Below, in pieces: positions 54,000 to 63,662 of a stretch of 64,000 bases of DNA. Made by a program: the position numbers and the translations under genes. Source of the DNA: Pseudomonadota bacterium (lineage in GTDB: Bacteria > Pseudomonadota > Gammaproteobacteria > Burkholderiales > Thiobacteraceae); NCBI GenBank assembly GCA_021812385.1, contig JAKANO010000002.1, forward strand, positions 186,001-250,000. Direction: 5' to 3'. The stretch's first letter is position 1. Every line of letters begins with the position of its first letter. Under the pieces are notes generated by a model. The model searched no databases. It was not told the DNA's origin and was given only the letters and a program-made list of their open reading frames with translations.

Positions 54000-55880
54000 C
54001 TATCGGCCCGACAGCGCTAACATCAGGCCATTCAACTTCTTCACGAACCCGGCTGGATCCTCGAGTTGACCGCCTTCCGCCAGCAAGGCCTGATCCAATA
54101 AAATCTGGCTCAAATCCCCAAAGCACCCCGCATCGGATTCCTCCTTCAGCATCGTGACCAAGGGGTGTTGCGGGTTTACTTCCAGAATCGGCTTCGACAG
54201 CGGTACATTCTGTCCGGCAGCCTTTAGCATGCGCTCCAAATTCATGCCCATGCCTTGCGCATCGACCACCAAGCAGGCCGGAGAGTCGGTTAAGCGATGC
54301 GATATCCGCACTTCCTTCACCTGCTCGCCCAGGCTCGCCAGCATTTTCGCCGTGAAGTCCTTGAAGGCATCGCTTTCCTGCTCGCGCGCCTTTTTTTCCT
54401 CCACATCTTCCAGCGCACCCAGATCGAGTTCGCCCTTGGCGACGGATTGCAAGGATTTGCCTTCGAACTCAGGCAAGTTCGACACCATCCACTCGTCGAC
54501 GCGATCGCTCAACAACAGCACTTCGACGCCCTTTTTGCGGAAGATCTCCAGGTGCGGGCTATTTTTGGCGGCGGCAAAACTATCGGCGGTCACATAGTAG
54601 ATTTTGTCCTGACCGTCTTTCATGCGCGCCACATAATCGGCGAGGGATGCTTGCTGCGTCTCGCTGTCATCCTGCGTGGTGGAAAAGCGCAGCAACTTTG
54701 CAATGCGCTCCTTGTTGGCAAAGTCCTCGCCCACGCCCTCTTTCAGCACGCGGCCGAATTCCTTCCAGCATTGCGCGTACTTCTCCGCATCGTTCGCGGC
54801 CATCTCTTCCAGCATGCCGAGCACCTTTTTGGTGGCGCCGGCGCGTATCGTGTCGATATCGCGGCTGTGCTGCAAAATTTCGCGCGAGACATTCAAGGGC
54901 AGATCATTGGAATCGATCACCCCGCGCACGAAGCGCAAATAATGCGGCATGAGCTTGTCGACATCTTCCATGATGAAGACACGCCGCACATAAAGCTTAA
55001 TGCCGTGCTGCTGGTCGCGATCCCACAAATCGAACGGTGCGTGGCCAGGCACATATAGCAGCAAGGTATATTCCTGCTTGCCCTCGACCTTGCTATGCAC
55101 ATGCGCCAACGCCGGCTCGAAATCGTGCGCGACGTGTTTGTAGAACTCGGTGTACTGCTCCTCCGTAATCTCAGCCTTCGGGCGCGCCCACAAGGCATTG
55201 GCTTGGTTGATCGCTTCATCCGCGTCCTTGCCTTCCAAGCGCATCAAAATCGGCAGTGTGATATGGTCGGAGTACTTGCGCACGATCGACTGCAAGCGCC
55301 AATCGGCCAGGAATTCGTCTTCGCCTTCGCGCAAATGCAAGATCACATCCGTGCCGTGACCGGGCTTCGTTACGGTTTCCAGCGTGTAGTCGCCCTCGCC
55401 TGCGGATTCCCAACTGACGCCATGCTCCGCTCCCAAACCGGCACGGCGCGTAATCAGCGTGACTTTATCGGCTACGATAAAAGCGGAGTAAAAACCGACG
55501 CCGAACTGTCCGATCAAATGCGCGTCCTTGGACTGATCGCCGGTGAGCCTATCCAAGAATTCGCGCGTGCCGGAACGCGCGATGGTGCCGATATGTTCGA
55601 TCACCTCATTGCGCGACATGCCGACACCGTTATCGGAAATGGTGATGGTGCGCGCGTCCTTATCATAGGCGATACGAATTTTTAATTCGGCGTCGCCTTC
55701 GTATAAGGCTGCATCCGATAAAGCCTCAAAGCGCAGTTTGTCGCAAGCATCGGAGGCATTCGAGATCAATTCACGCAAGAATATTTCCTTGTTGCTGTAC
55801 AAGGAATGAATCATCAAGCGCAACAGTTGCTTAACTTCGGCTTGAAAACCTAGGGTTTCTTTTTGGGTAGCAGTGGTCAT
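54000..55880 (-). CDS. htpG: Molecular chaperone HtpG (Hsp90)
   Basis: 626-residue Hsp90. The GHKL ATPase N-terminus shows [36 protein letters not shown] and [15 protein letters not shown], marked by [15 protein letters not shown] and QFGVGFYS. The middle domain has [16 protein letters not shown]. No C-terminal MEEVD, as expected in bacteria. Transcription is probably heat-inducible from the sigma32-type promoter at 55912-55939. Confidence 0.97.
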   Translation of the reverse strand: MTTATQKETLGFQAEVKQLLRLMIHSLYSNKEIFLRELISNASDACDKLRFEALSDAALYEGDAELKIRIAYDKDARTITISDNGVGMSRNEVIEHIGTIARSGTREFLDRLTGDQSKDAHLIGQFGVGFYSAFIVADKVTLITRRAGLGAEHGVSWESAGEGDYTLETVTKPGHGTDVILHLREGEDEFLADWRLQSIVRKYSDHITLPILMRLEGKDADEAINQANALWARPKAEITEEQYTEFYKHVAHDFEPALAHVHSKVEGKQEYTLLLYVPGHAPFDLWDRDQQHGIKLYVRRVFIMEDVDKLMPHYLRFVRGVIDSNDLPLNVSREILQHSRDIDTIRAGATKKVLGMLEEMAANDAEKYAQCWKEFGRVLKEGVGEDFANKERIAKLLRFSTTQDDSETQQASLADYVARMKDGQDKIYYVTADSFAAAKNSPHLEIFRKKGVEVLLLSDRVDEWMVSNLPEFEGKSLQSVAKGELDLGALEDVEEKKAREQESDAFKDFTAKMLASLGEQVKEVRISHRLTDSPACLVVDAQGMGMNLERMLKAAGQNVPLSKPILEVNPQHPLVTMLKEESDAGCFGDLSQILLDQALLAEGGQLEDPAGFVKKLNGLMLALSGR

Positions 55881-55911
55881 GGTTTCCTCGACATAAAACA
55901 GAGTTGCAAAT

Positions 55912-55939
55912 TATTGGGGCGGCAAGCTTACTTTTCAAG
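55912..55939 (-). promoter_or_regulatory. Sigma32 heat-shock promoter of htpG
   Basis: On the minus strand CTTGAAA (55939-55933), a 13-base spacer and CCCCAATA (55919-55912) match the RpoH consensus CTTGAAA-N13-CCCCATNT in the whole -35, in spacing and in most of the -10. It is 32 bases before the htpG start. Confidence 0.88.
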
Positions 55940-55993
55940 TGCTGTAAGCGCGGGGTAAAGACTTGGAAAACAAGGGCCTGCGGTAAGTCGTAT

Positions 55994-56431
55994 CTACTTC
56001 AAATTATTCAATTCGGCGCGCGACTGGGCCAGCGCTTTCTCGAGTTCCGCAACCTTGTCTTGATAGGGTTTGAGCCGATCCAGCACGCTCTGATAGAAGA
56101 CTTCAGTGCGCAAGCGAATGCCCTCCTGCTCGGCCAAATTTTTCTTGGCATCGGCTAAGGCCTGTTCTTGTTCCTTGATCTTGTTTTGCAATTCTTGGCG
56201 TTGTGCATCGGCTGGGTTCGGAGAAGGCGGCGTTGCCGGTCGCGTCACTGGCACCGCCGGCACAACGGTAATTTCTGCCGTGACCGGGGTGCACTGCATA
56301 TTGGGCTCGTTTTTTTCGCCGTAAATAATCCGGCCCGTCGCATCTTTGCATTTAAACACTTCAGCATGCACCGCAAACGCCAGGGCGAGCAACCCGAGCG
56401 CTAGCGGCAACGTGTAAAGCCTCCGGCTCAT
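55994..56431 (-). CDS. DUF4124 exported protein with coiled coil
   Basis: 145 residues. Signal peptide (cut near AFAVHA), then the DUF4124 motif EVFKCKDATGRIIYGEK, a Pro-rich spacer (PATPPSPNPAD) and a long coiled coil to the C-terminus (KIKEQEQALADAKKNLAEQE and KVAELEKALAQSRAELNNL). Probably periplasmic; function unknown. ATGA overlap with the preceding gene places it in the metZ transcript. Confidence 0.85.
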   Translation of the reverse strand: MSRRLYTLPLALGLLALAFAVHAEVFKCKDATGRIIYGEKNEPNMQCTPVTAEITVVPAVPVTRPATPPSPNPADAQRQELQNKIKEQEQALADAKKNLAEQEGIRLRTEVFYQSVLDRLKPYQDKVAELEKALAQSRAELNNLK

Positions 56432-57126
56432 TTCGCTATGCCTTGCACGTCTTTAAGGGAAATCCTATGGTAATTTTCCGGCAACTCGAAGGCCTTCGGC
56501 CGTACTGCGACATCCGCTTCGTAGTGCAATAAACGGCGCGAAAAGCCGCTGACGCGCACCTCGTCGAATGGCATGCCATATTTAAACCAATATTGCGGCG
56601 CCAAAATCAAGCGCGCTAAATCACAATCGTCGCGCTGATCCACCGGCGTCGCCAAATAAGTATTCGACTGCGTTGCCGCCATCAACTCCTGGAACTCCAA
56701 CAAGGCCTTTGCCACATCGGGAAGAAAGCGCTTGGAAGCAGCAATGCGCGAACACACCGTGCCATTCACAACCAAGTCCACGCGTATCTCCGAAGCCTTA
56801 TTTTCTAAAATATCCTCCTTGATTTCCCATTTTTGCGGCGGCTTGACTTGCACGATGCCGGGCTCGAATACCAAGATTTCCTGCTTGTCGTTATTGACGC
56901 TGTAAACGCGCCGCTCCTTGCGGTCAAACAGCACAAAATCATCGCGATCACGCCCAAAGTCGAGGCGCAAATATCGAGCGGTGACGAGGTAACGGGTGAC
57001 ATAGCCCCCGCCGGCCGCCTCTTGATCCATATAGTTGAGCTCGGTCATCCCGCCCAGGGCCAACACGGGGCTCGACCAAGCTGAGCCGAGCAGGGCCAGC
57101 AGCAAAATGTGACGTAGATATCTCAT
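56428..57126 (-). CDS. Exported protein of unknown function
   Basis: 232 residues with a signal peptide (MRYLRHILLLALLGSAWSSPVLA). The mature part is beta-rich: YMDQEAAGGGYVTRYLVT, FVLFDRKERRVYSVNNDKQEI (LFDRKERRVYSV) and a C-terminal VSGFSRRLLHYEADV. Two Cys residues (VCSRIA, DDCDLA) may form a disulfide. I do not recognise the family. It overlaps metZ upstream and the DUF4124 gene downstream by 4 bases each. Confidence 0.8.
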   Translation of the reverse strand: MRYLRHILLLALLGSAWSSPVLALGGMTELNYMDQEAAGGGYVTRYLVTARYLRLDFGRDRDDFVLFDRKERRVYSVNNDKQEILVFEPGIVQVKPPQKWEIKEDILENKASEIRVDLVVNGTVCSRIAASKRFLPDVAKALLEFQELMAATQSNTYLATPVDQRDDCDLARLILAPQYWFKYGMPFDEVRVSGFSRRLLHYEADVAVRPKAFELPENYHRISLKDVQGIAK

Positions 57127-58301
57127 GGCAATAGGTCGAATCCTCTTTGCAAATCGCGCTTAATATCTTCCACCGATTCCAGCCCGACCGCAATCCTGAT
57201 CAGGCCGTCATTAATGCCTGCTGCTGCACGCTGCTCCGGCGTCAAGCGCCCATGCGTGGTACTGGCAGGATGCGTGATGGTGGTCTTGGTATCGCCCAGA
57301 TTGGCGGTGATGGACAACAGTTGCGTGCTGTCGATCACCTTCCAGGCCGCCGGCTTGCCGCCCTTTACTTCGAACGACACGATGCCGCCGCCGGTTTTTT
57401 GCTGCCGCATTGCTAGTGCATGCTGCGGGTGAGACGGCAGGCCGGGATACAGCACGCGCGCAACTTGCGGCTGCGCCTCTAACCAGCTGGCCAATGCCAA
57501 TGCACCGGCCGAATGCGCGTCCATGCGAATGCGCAGCGTTTCCAGCCCTTTCAAAAAGATCCAGGCATTGAATGCCGAGAGTGTTGGCCCGGCGGTGCGC
57601 AAGAATTGATACACTCCTTCCATCAAGGCCTTGCTGCCCAGCACCGCGCCGCCCAGCACGCGGCCTTGGCCGTCGATGTATTTGGTGGCGGAATGGATCA
57701 CGATATCCGCACCCAAATCCAAAGGGCGTTGCAGCATCGGCGTGCAGAAACAATTGTCGACCGCGAGCCAGGCGTCATGCCGATGCGCGATCTCGGCCAA
57801 GGCGGTGATATCGCACACTTCGGTCAGCGGATTGGAAGGCGTTTCGGCAAAGAACAGCTTGGTATTCGGTTTGCAAGCCGCTTCCCACTCGTCCACGTCG
57901 GTGGGCGAAACAAACGTCGTCTCGACACCAAAGCGCTTGAGAATATTGTTGAACAGTTGCACCGAAGCGCCAAATATCGCACGCGAGGCGACGATGTGGT
58001 CGCCCGCCGAAAGCAGACCCATCGCGCAAGCGAGAATCGCCGACATACCGGACGCCGTGGCCACGCAATACTCCGCGCCTTCCAAAGCCGCAAGGCGCTC
58101 CTGGAACATACTCACCGTGGGGTTGGTGAAGCGCGCATAGATATTGCCGGGTTCCTCGCCGATAAAGCGCTTGGCTGCCTGCTCCGCCGAATCGAAGACG
58201 AAGCTCGATGTTAAAAACAAAGCTTCGGAATGCTCATGAAACTGGCTGCGCTGTATGCCGGCGCGCACCGCCAAAGTATCCAAATCATATTTATCAGTCA
58301 T
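57123..58301 (-). CDS. metZ: O-succinylhomoserine sulfhydrylase
   Basis: PLP enzyme that makes homocysteine directly from O-succinylhomoserine and sulfide. 392 residues of the Cys/Met metabolism family: GEEPGNIYARFTNPTV, ATASGMSAILA, and the PLP lysine in VIHSATKYIDGQGR. ATG at 58301 has AAGGAAA upstream; the longer in-frame reading would translate the riboswitch. A SAM-II riboswitch and terminator lie in the 5' leader. The gene usually follows purF directly; here about 1.3 kb with higBA and a small gene intervenes. Confidence 0.95.
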   Translation of the reverse strand: MTDKYDLDTLAVRAGIQRSQFHEHSEALFLTSSFVFDSAEQAAKRFIGEEPGNIYARFTNPTVSMFQERLAALEGAEYCVATASGMSAILACAMGLLSAGDHIVASRAIFGASVQLFNNILKRFGVETTFVSPTDVDEWEAACKPNTKLFFAETPSNPLTEVCDITALAEIAHRHDAWLAVDNCFCTPMLQRPLDLGADIVIHSATKYIDGQGRVLGGAVLGSKALMEGVYQFLRTAGPTLSAFNAWIFLKGLETLRIRMDAHSAGALALASWLEAQPQVARVLYPGLPSHPQHALAMRQQKTGGGIVSFEVKGGKPAAWKVIDSTQLLSITANLGDTKTTITHPASTTHGRLTPEQRAAAGINDGLIRIAVGLESVEDIKRDLQRGFDLLP

Positions 58302-58352
58302 GCTGGTTTCCTTATTTGGCCCCTCACGGGCTAGATCAAATAGACCGGGCAT

Positions 58353-58387
58353 AAAAAAACCCGGACAGCCAAAGCTAAACCGGGTTT
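58353..58387 (-). terminator. Intrinsic terminator in the metZ leader
   Basis: On the minus strand AAACCCGG (58387-58380) pairs with CCGGGTTT (58364-58357) and is followed by a run of T. It begins immediately after the SAM-II aptamer and about 50 bases before metZ, as expected for a riboswitch expression platform. Confidence 0.85.
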
Positions 58388-58441
58388 CCCTCACTTTAGC
58401 TGGATTTATTACGCGCCCGCAAGCTGATTCAAATCGGCGCA
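58388..58441 (-). promoter_or_regulatory. SAM-II riboswitch (metA-type)
   Basis: Minus strand GCGCCGATTTG, a spacer, GCGGGCGCGTAATAAAT and CCAGCTAAAG reproduce the SAM-II pattern of a 5' stem (CGC...GCG) followed by GTGATAAAT-like and AGCTAAA elements that form the pseudoknot with the loop. SAM-II aptamers are about 52 bases and occur before metZ/metA in proteobacteria. Binding of S-adenosylmethionine should lower expression of metZ and the two genes after it. Confidence 0.88.
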
Positions 58442-58453
58442 AAACATGTTTAT

Positions 58454-58482
58454 AAATTACGCGACAATTTCCATGGCGTCAA
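58454..58482 (-). promoter_or_regulatory. Sigma70 promoter of metZ
   Basis: TTGACG (58482-58477), a 17-base spacer and TAATTT (58459-58454) on the minus strand. The predicted start near 58447 places the whole SAM-II aptamer at the 5' end of the transcript. It lies immediately past the higA stop at 58493. Confidence 0.65.
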
Positions 58483-58492
58483 GACAGAAAAA

Positions 58493-58792
58493 TTACGCCG
58501 CGACTTTTAGCGGTTCGATCTTCGCCACCGCACGTTTTAGCGATTTCTCAGCTTGCCATAAATCGTAGTTGGCTTGCATGTGCAACCAGGATTCAGCGTT
58601 GCCGCCAAGCGCGGCGGTGATTCGCACGGCCATATCGGCACTAATACCCGCCTTGCCGTTGAGCACGCGGGAAAGAGCAACGCGCGTCACGCCGATCCGC
58701 TTAGCGAACTCTGTCACGGTAATTCCGGTGTCCGTAAAAACGCCATCCCGAAGAACTTCGCCAGGATGTGGCGGGTTATGCATTCTGCTCAT
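58493..58792 (-). CDS. higA: HigA-family antitoxin, second module
   Basis: 99-residue antitoxin: MHNPPHPGEVLRDGVFTDTG is the HigA N-terminus, followed by the helix-turn-helix TVTEFAKRIGVTRVALSRVLNGKAG, marked by FAKRIGVTR. NAESWLHMQANYDLW matches HigA. It differs clearly from the 33.7-kb copy. Twelve bases separate it from its toxin. It likely binds the palindrome at 59091-59111. Confidence 0.93.
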   Translation of the reverse strand: MSRMHNPPHPGEVLRDGVFTDTGITVTEFAKRIGVTRVALSRVLNGKAGISADMAVRITAALGGNAESWLHMQANYDLWQAEKSLKRAVAKIEPLKVAA

Positions 58793-58804
58793 ACTGCCCT
58801 CTTC

Positions 58805-59083
58805 TCAATGATAGTCTTGGTAGTCAACGAGTACCACATCGCCGCCCTCGAAAGAAAAAGTCATTCTCCAATTACCATTAACTGACACAGCCCAATACCC
58901 CCTCAAGTCTCCTGTCAGCGGGTGCAACCTCCACCCAGGCAAATCCATATCCTTTGGTGATTTTGCGGTATCCAACTTACCTAGCTGCAACCGCAACCGC
59001 TTAGCATGGGATGGCTGAATCCCGGCTTTAATGCCCGCCTTAAAGAAATCCTCAATACCCTTGTGCCGAAATGATTTAATCAC
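58805..59083 (-). CDS. higB: HigB-family toxin, second module
   Basis: 92-residue RelE-superfamily toxin: IKSFRHKGIEDFFKAG at the start, RLRLQLGKLDTA, LPGWRLHPLTGDLRGYW (WRLHPLTG) and the C-terminal WRMTFSFEGGDVVLVDYQDYH (WRMTFSFEGGD, DYQDYH). GTG start at 59083. About half identical by eye to the 34.0-kb toxin. The promoter's -10 ends 7 bases upstream, so the mRNA may start at the initiation codon. Confidence 0.92.
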   Translation of the reverse strand: MIKSFRHKGIEDFFKAGIKAGIQPSHAKRLRLQLGKLDTAKSPKDMDLPGWRLHPLTGDLRGYWAVSVNGNWRMTFSFEGGDVVLVDYQDYH

Positions 59084-59089
59084 GATTAA

Positions 59090-59118
59090 ACTGTATATCG
59101 TGTATATACAGTTGTCAA
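59090..59118 (-). promoter_or_regulatory. higBA promoter overlapped by an operator palindrome
   Basis: TTGACA (59118-59113), a 17-base spacer and TACAGT (59095-59090) on the minus strand. The perfect inverted repeat CTGTATAT-N5-ATATACAG (59091-59111) covers the spacer and -10, the expected site for HigA autorepression. The predicted start of transcription is at about 59083, the first base of higB. Confidence 0.78.
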
Positions 59119-59212
59119 TTTAGCGAAGCTGCTTTAGCGAATCTTTTGAGAAAAAATGTGGCGGGGATGCGATGAACCAAGTCCTTATTCTTCCGGCGTT
59201 TGTTGCTAGTTG

Positions 59213-59557
59213 CTAGCGTTGCTGCTTCTTTGCATATGCAACTGCGTCTTCCAATCTTTCATATTTGTACCCAGCATAAACATACTTATCAGCATCCATC
59301 GTAATGCCGTACTTTTCTATAAGATCATTCGGATTTGTCATTTTGCCAGAGTCTACAGCAGCAATATCTGATGGGGGGCTATTCACACTTGCTTGGATTG
59401 AGGCACTCCCTAGGAGGTGTTTAATGGAATTTTCTGTTGTTGTATTAAGTTTCTTCAACTCTTTGTAGATCTTATTCAAGCGCCAATCGACAAGAAAGAT
59501 AAAAATGGCAATGAAACAGAAGAATAGAAACCCTATTATGCTTGTCAGAAAATCCAC
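59213..59557 (-). CDS. Small membrane protein of unknown function
   Basis: 114 residues: one N-terminal membrane helix (IIGFLFFCFIAIFIFLV), a basic amphipathic segment (DWRLNKIYKELKKL), a polar linker and a C-terminal soluble part ending YKYERLEDAVAYAKKQQR. The gene is markedly more AT-rich than its neighbours. Together with higBA it interrupts the usual purF-metZ pair, which suggests acquisition. I do not recognise the family. An upstream ribosome-binding site is not obvious. Confidence 0.65.
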   Translation of the reverse strand: MDFLTSIIGFLFFCFIAIFIFLVDWRLNKIYKELKKLNTTTENSIKHLLGSASIQASVNSPPSDIAAVDSGKMTNPNDLIEKYGITMDADKYVYAGYKYERLEDAVAYAKKQQR

Positions 59558-59658
59558 ACGAAGCCCCCAACCGATTAATATCTCGCTATCAAAACAATAC
59601 GTTAACAGAGAAATCTAGGTTACGCAGAGCAGCAGACCTTTACATAGCACTATCAAAC

Positions 59659-61173
<1,515 letters not shown>

Positions 61174-61181
61174 AATTCACC

Positions 61182-61673
61182 TTAGTTGTAATTCAACCGC
61201 TTCTTTAGCTCCGCAGGCAGCCAAGGTCTTGCTTGCATGACCAGGGCCTCCAGGGGCGAACTCAACATCGCATTCTTCCATATCGGCTGTTTAGGTAGAT
61301 TGGTTAAGCCCGACAACAATACCAGCACCAGCACAATAATCATCCCGCGCGCAAAACCAAAAAATGCACCGAGCAAACGATCCCAAGGGCCTACGCCAAT
61401 GACCTTTAAAAATTGGCTCACGGTAATCGCGAGCAAGGTCATCAACAGTAAAACCCCCAAAAACAACAACACAAATGCTGCTAAAAAGCGTAGTTCCGGC
61501 GTCGGAATGGCGGCGGGCAGCAGCGGCGCCAACGGGTCGGTAAATAAATTCGCCACCCAAAACGCGACCACCCATGCCAGCAAGGCCATCACCTCGCGCA
61601 AAAAACCGCGCATGACGCTTAATAAAATCGATACGCCGATAATTCCTAAAACTGCGTAATCGAAAACCGTCAT
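61182..61673 (-). CDS. cvpA: CvpA family membrane protein
   Basis: 163 residues, four hydrophobic helices. FDYAVLGIIGVSILLSVMRGFLREVMALLAW, marked by RGFLREVMALLAW, is the CvpA signature, followed by GAFFGFARGMIIV. Named from colicin V production in E. coli; affects envelope homeostasis and purine-linked growth, mechanism unclear. Standard position between dedD and purF. Confidence 0.94.
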   Translation of the reverse strand: MTVFDYAVLGIIGVSILLSVMRGFLREVMALLAWVVAFWVANLFTDPLAPLLPAAIPTPELRFLAAFVLLFLGVLLLMTLLAITVSQFLKVIGVGPWDRLLGAFFGFARGMIIVLVLVLLSGLTNLPKQPIWKNAMLSSPLEALVMQARPWLPAELKKRLNYN

Positions 61674-61679
61674 GGCAAC

Positions 61680-62372
61680 TTAGGGAGTGTTGCCCATCAC
61701 CACAAGTTTAGTATCCAGCGGCTTCACTTTTACGCGGATTTTTTCCGCATCCTCACGCGCCGCATAAGGGCCGCTGCGCACACGAATTTTATTCCCGGCA
61801 GACGTTTTAACCACCTCGGTAAAGGTATTGATGCCCTTTGCCTTTAATTCGGTTTGGCGCTGCTTGGCATTCTTTTGTTCTGAAAATGCGCCGTATTGCA
61901 CAAAGTAGGTTTGCTTGGCAGTGGCGCTGGGCTTGGTCGCTGCGCTGGCCTTGGCTGGCTCACTAGCGGCCTTAACCGGAACGGCAGCCGGCTTCGCTGC
62001 TTCGGGCACAACCGCCTGGGGTTTTTCCTGTTTTACAGGCAACCCTACGGACGGATCTTGTGGCGCCTTAGCGCTGGGCTTAGCCTCTTCTTGGCCATTG
62101 GGCGTTGCTACTGCGGCAAGGCTCGATGCAGGTGCGGGCGTAATCGCCGATTCCACGCTCGGAGCAGGTGTAATCTTGGGCGCATAGCCAGTGGCATCTT
62201 GCGCCGGAATACGAATTTCGATTTGCTGGGTTTCTTGCTGCGGCTTATTTTCCGGCAAAATCATGGGCACCACGGCAATGACCGTGACCACCAACACCAC
62301 CGCACCGACTAAACGGCGGCGTGCGCGCCTTCTAAACAATATCTCTTCTTCTGTGTAATTAGGTGTCGCCAT
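61680..62372 (-). CDS. SPOR-domain cell division protein (DedD-like)
   Basis: 230 residues: short cytoplasmic N-terminus, one membrane helix (LVGAVVLVVTVIAVVPMIL), a long Ala/Pro/Lys-rich periplasmic linker (about 45-150) and a C-terminal SPOR domain (YFVQYGAFSEQKNAKQRQTEL ..., marked by YFVQYGAFSE). SPOR domains bind denuded septal peptidoglycan. Position between folC and cvpA matches dedD. Confidence 0.93.
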   Translation of the reverse strand: MATPNYTEEEILFRRRARRRLVGAVVLVVTVIAVVPMILPENKPQQETQQIEIRIPAQDATGYAPKITPAPSVESAITPAPASSLAAVATPNGQEEAKPSAKAPQDPSVGLPVKQEKPQAVVPEAAKPAAVPVKAASEPAKASAATKPSATAKQTYFVQYGAFSEQKNAKQRQTELKAKGINTFTEVVKTSAGNKIRVRSGPYAAREDAEKIRVKVKPLDTKLVVMGNTP

Positions 62373-62384
62373 GTCTTTTGCTCG

Positions 62385-63650
62385 CTATGTTTTTGCGCCG
62401 CGCGTGATGAGGGCTTCCGCCACAGTATGAAACGATCCGAAAACGCAAATTCTATCATCTTCACCCGCCTCGCGACAGGCGAAGCTGTAGGCCTGCGCAA
62501 TGTCCGGGGCTAGGTGCAGCACCTGCTGGCCATTTTCTTCCAGCAAGCCCGCCAGCAGCGCTGCACTTGCACCGCGTGCGCCGCTCAGGCTAGCGACAAC
62601 CCAGCCATCGATTTGGTCCTTGAGTGCCGCAATCACGCCGGCTATATCCTTGTCTTGGAGCATGCCAAATACGGCATAAGTTTTACCGGCCACAAATTGC
62701 GCCCGCAGATTGTCGGCCAAGATCCTGGCTGCTTGCGGATTGTGCGCCACATCCAAGATCACCACCGGTTTGCCCGGCAGCACCTGAAAACGCCCCGGCA
62801 AGCGCGCACTGAGCAAACCGCCGCGCAGATGCGCCTGCGACACGGGCAAGCGTTCGCGCAAGCAATCCAATCCGGCAATGGCTGCTGCCGCATTCATCAA
62901 TTGGTGTGCGCCACGCATCGTGGGAAAAGGCAAGGCTGAACGGGATCCGTTTGGCCCCCAAAATGTCCAGGATTCAGTTTCGCGCTGCACGCCGAAATCG
63001 CGCCCGAAGCGCAGCAATTGCGCGCCGCAATCGCTGGCAAATTGCAGCAAGCTGGCCGGTGGATCGGGATCAGCGCAAATCGCTGGTTTGTGGGCGCGAA
63101 AAATGCCGGCCTTCTCAAAGCCGATTTGTTCGCGTGTTTCCCCTAGATAATCCTGATGGTCGAGATCGACCGCGGTCACGATGGCGACTTCGGGATCGAA
63201 CACATTCACCGCATCCAAACGCCCGCCCAAACCCACTTCCAAGATCGCCACATCGAGTTCGGCTTGGGCAAACGACCACACCGCGGCCAAAGTGCCGAAC
63301 TCGAAATAGGTCAAGGCGATGTCGACGCGCGCCGCTTCCACCGCCGCAAATCCATCGCACAACATGGCATCGTCAAGCATGCGGCCATCGATGCGCACGC
63401 GCTCGTTATAGCGGATCAAATGCGGCGAGGTGTAGCAACCGACACGATAGCCCGCAGCGAGCAAGGTGGCTTCCAAAAATGCGCAGGTGGAACCTTTACC
63501 ATTGGTGCCGCCCACAATCATGAGGGGAAATGCAGGATATAAGTTGAGCTTGGCCTGCACCGCGCGCACGCGATCGAGACCCAGCGCGATAGTTTTGGGA
63601 TGCAAACGATCGAGGTGCGCTAGCCAATCCTCAAGCCGGAGGAGGTTCAC
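62385..63650 (-). CDS. folC: Folylpolyglutamate / dihydrofolate synthase
   Basis: Adds glutamates to folates. 421 residues of the Mur-ligase family: P-loop VGGTNGKGSTCAFLEA, YTSPHLIRYNERVRI, LEVGLGGRLDAVN and IVTAVDLDHQDYLGETREQI, marked by DLDHQDYLG. The C-terminal VILDVAHNPQAA is conserved. Follows accD by 12 bases. Confidence 0.97.
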   Translation of the reverse strand: MNLLRLEDWLAHLDRLHPKTIALGLDRVRAVQAKLNLYPAFPLMIVGGTNGKGSTCAFLEATLLAAGYRVGCYTSPHLIRYNERVRIDGRMLDDAMLCDGFAAVEAARVDIALTYFEFGTLAAVWSFAQAELDVAILEVGLGGRLDAVNVFDPEVAIVTAVDLDHQDYLGETREQIGFEKAGIFRAHKPAICADPDPPASLLQFASDCGAQLLRFGRDFGVQRETESWTFWGPNGSRSALPFPTMRGAHQLMNAAAAIAGLDCLRERLPVSQAHLRGGLLSARLPGRFQVLPGKPVVILDVAHNPQAARILADNLRAQFVAGKTYAVFGMLQDKDIAGVIAALKDQIDGWVVASLSGARGASAALLAGLLEENGQQVLHLAPDIAQAYSFACREAGEDDRICVFGSFHTVAEALITRGAKT

Positions 63651-63662
63651 GAAGTAATACGG

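Noticed and set aside
54297..55058. 253-codon frame on the plus strand
   Set aside because: Antisense to htpG; no domain, no ribosome-binding site, biased composition.
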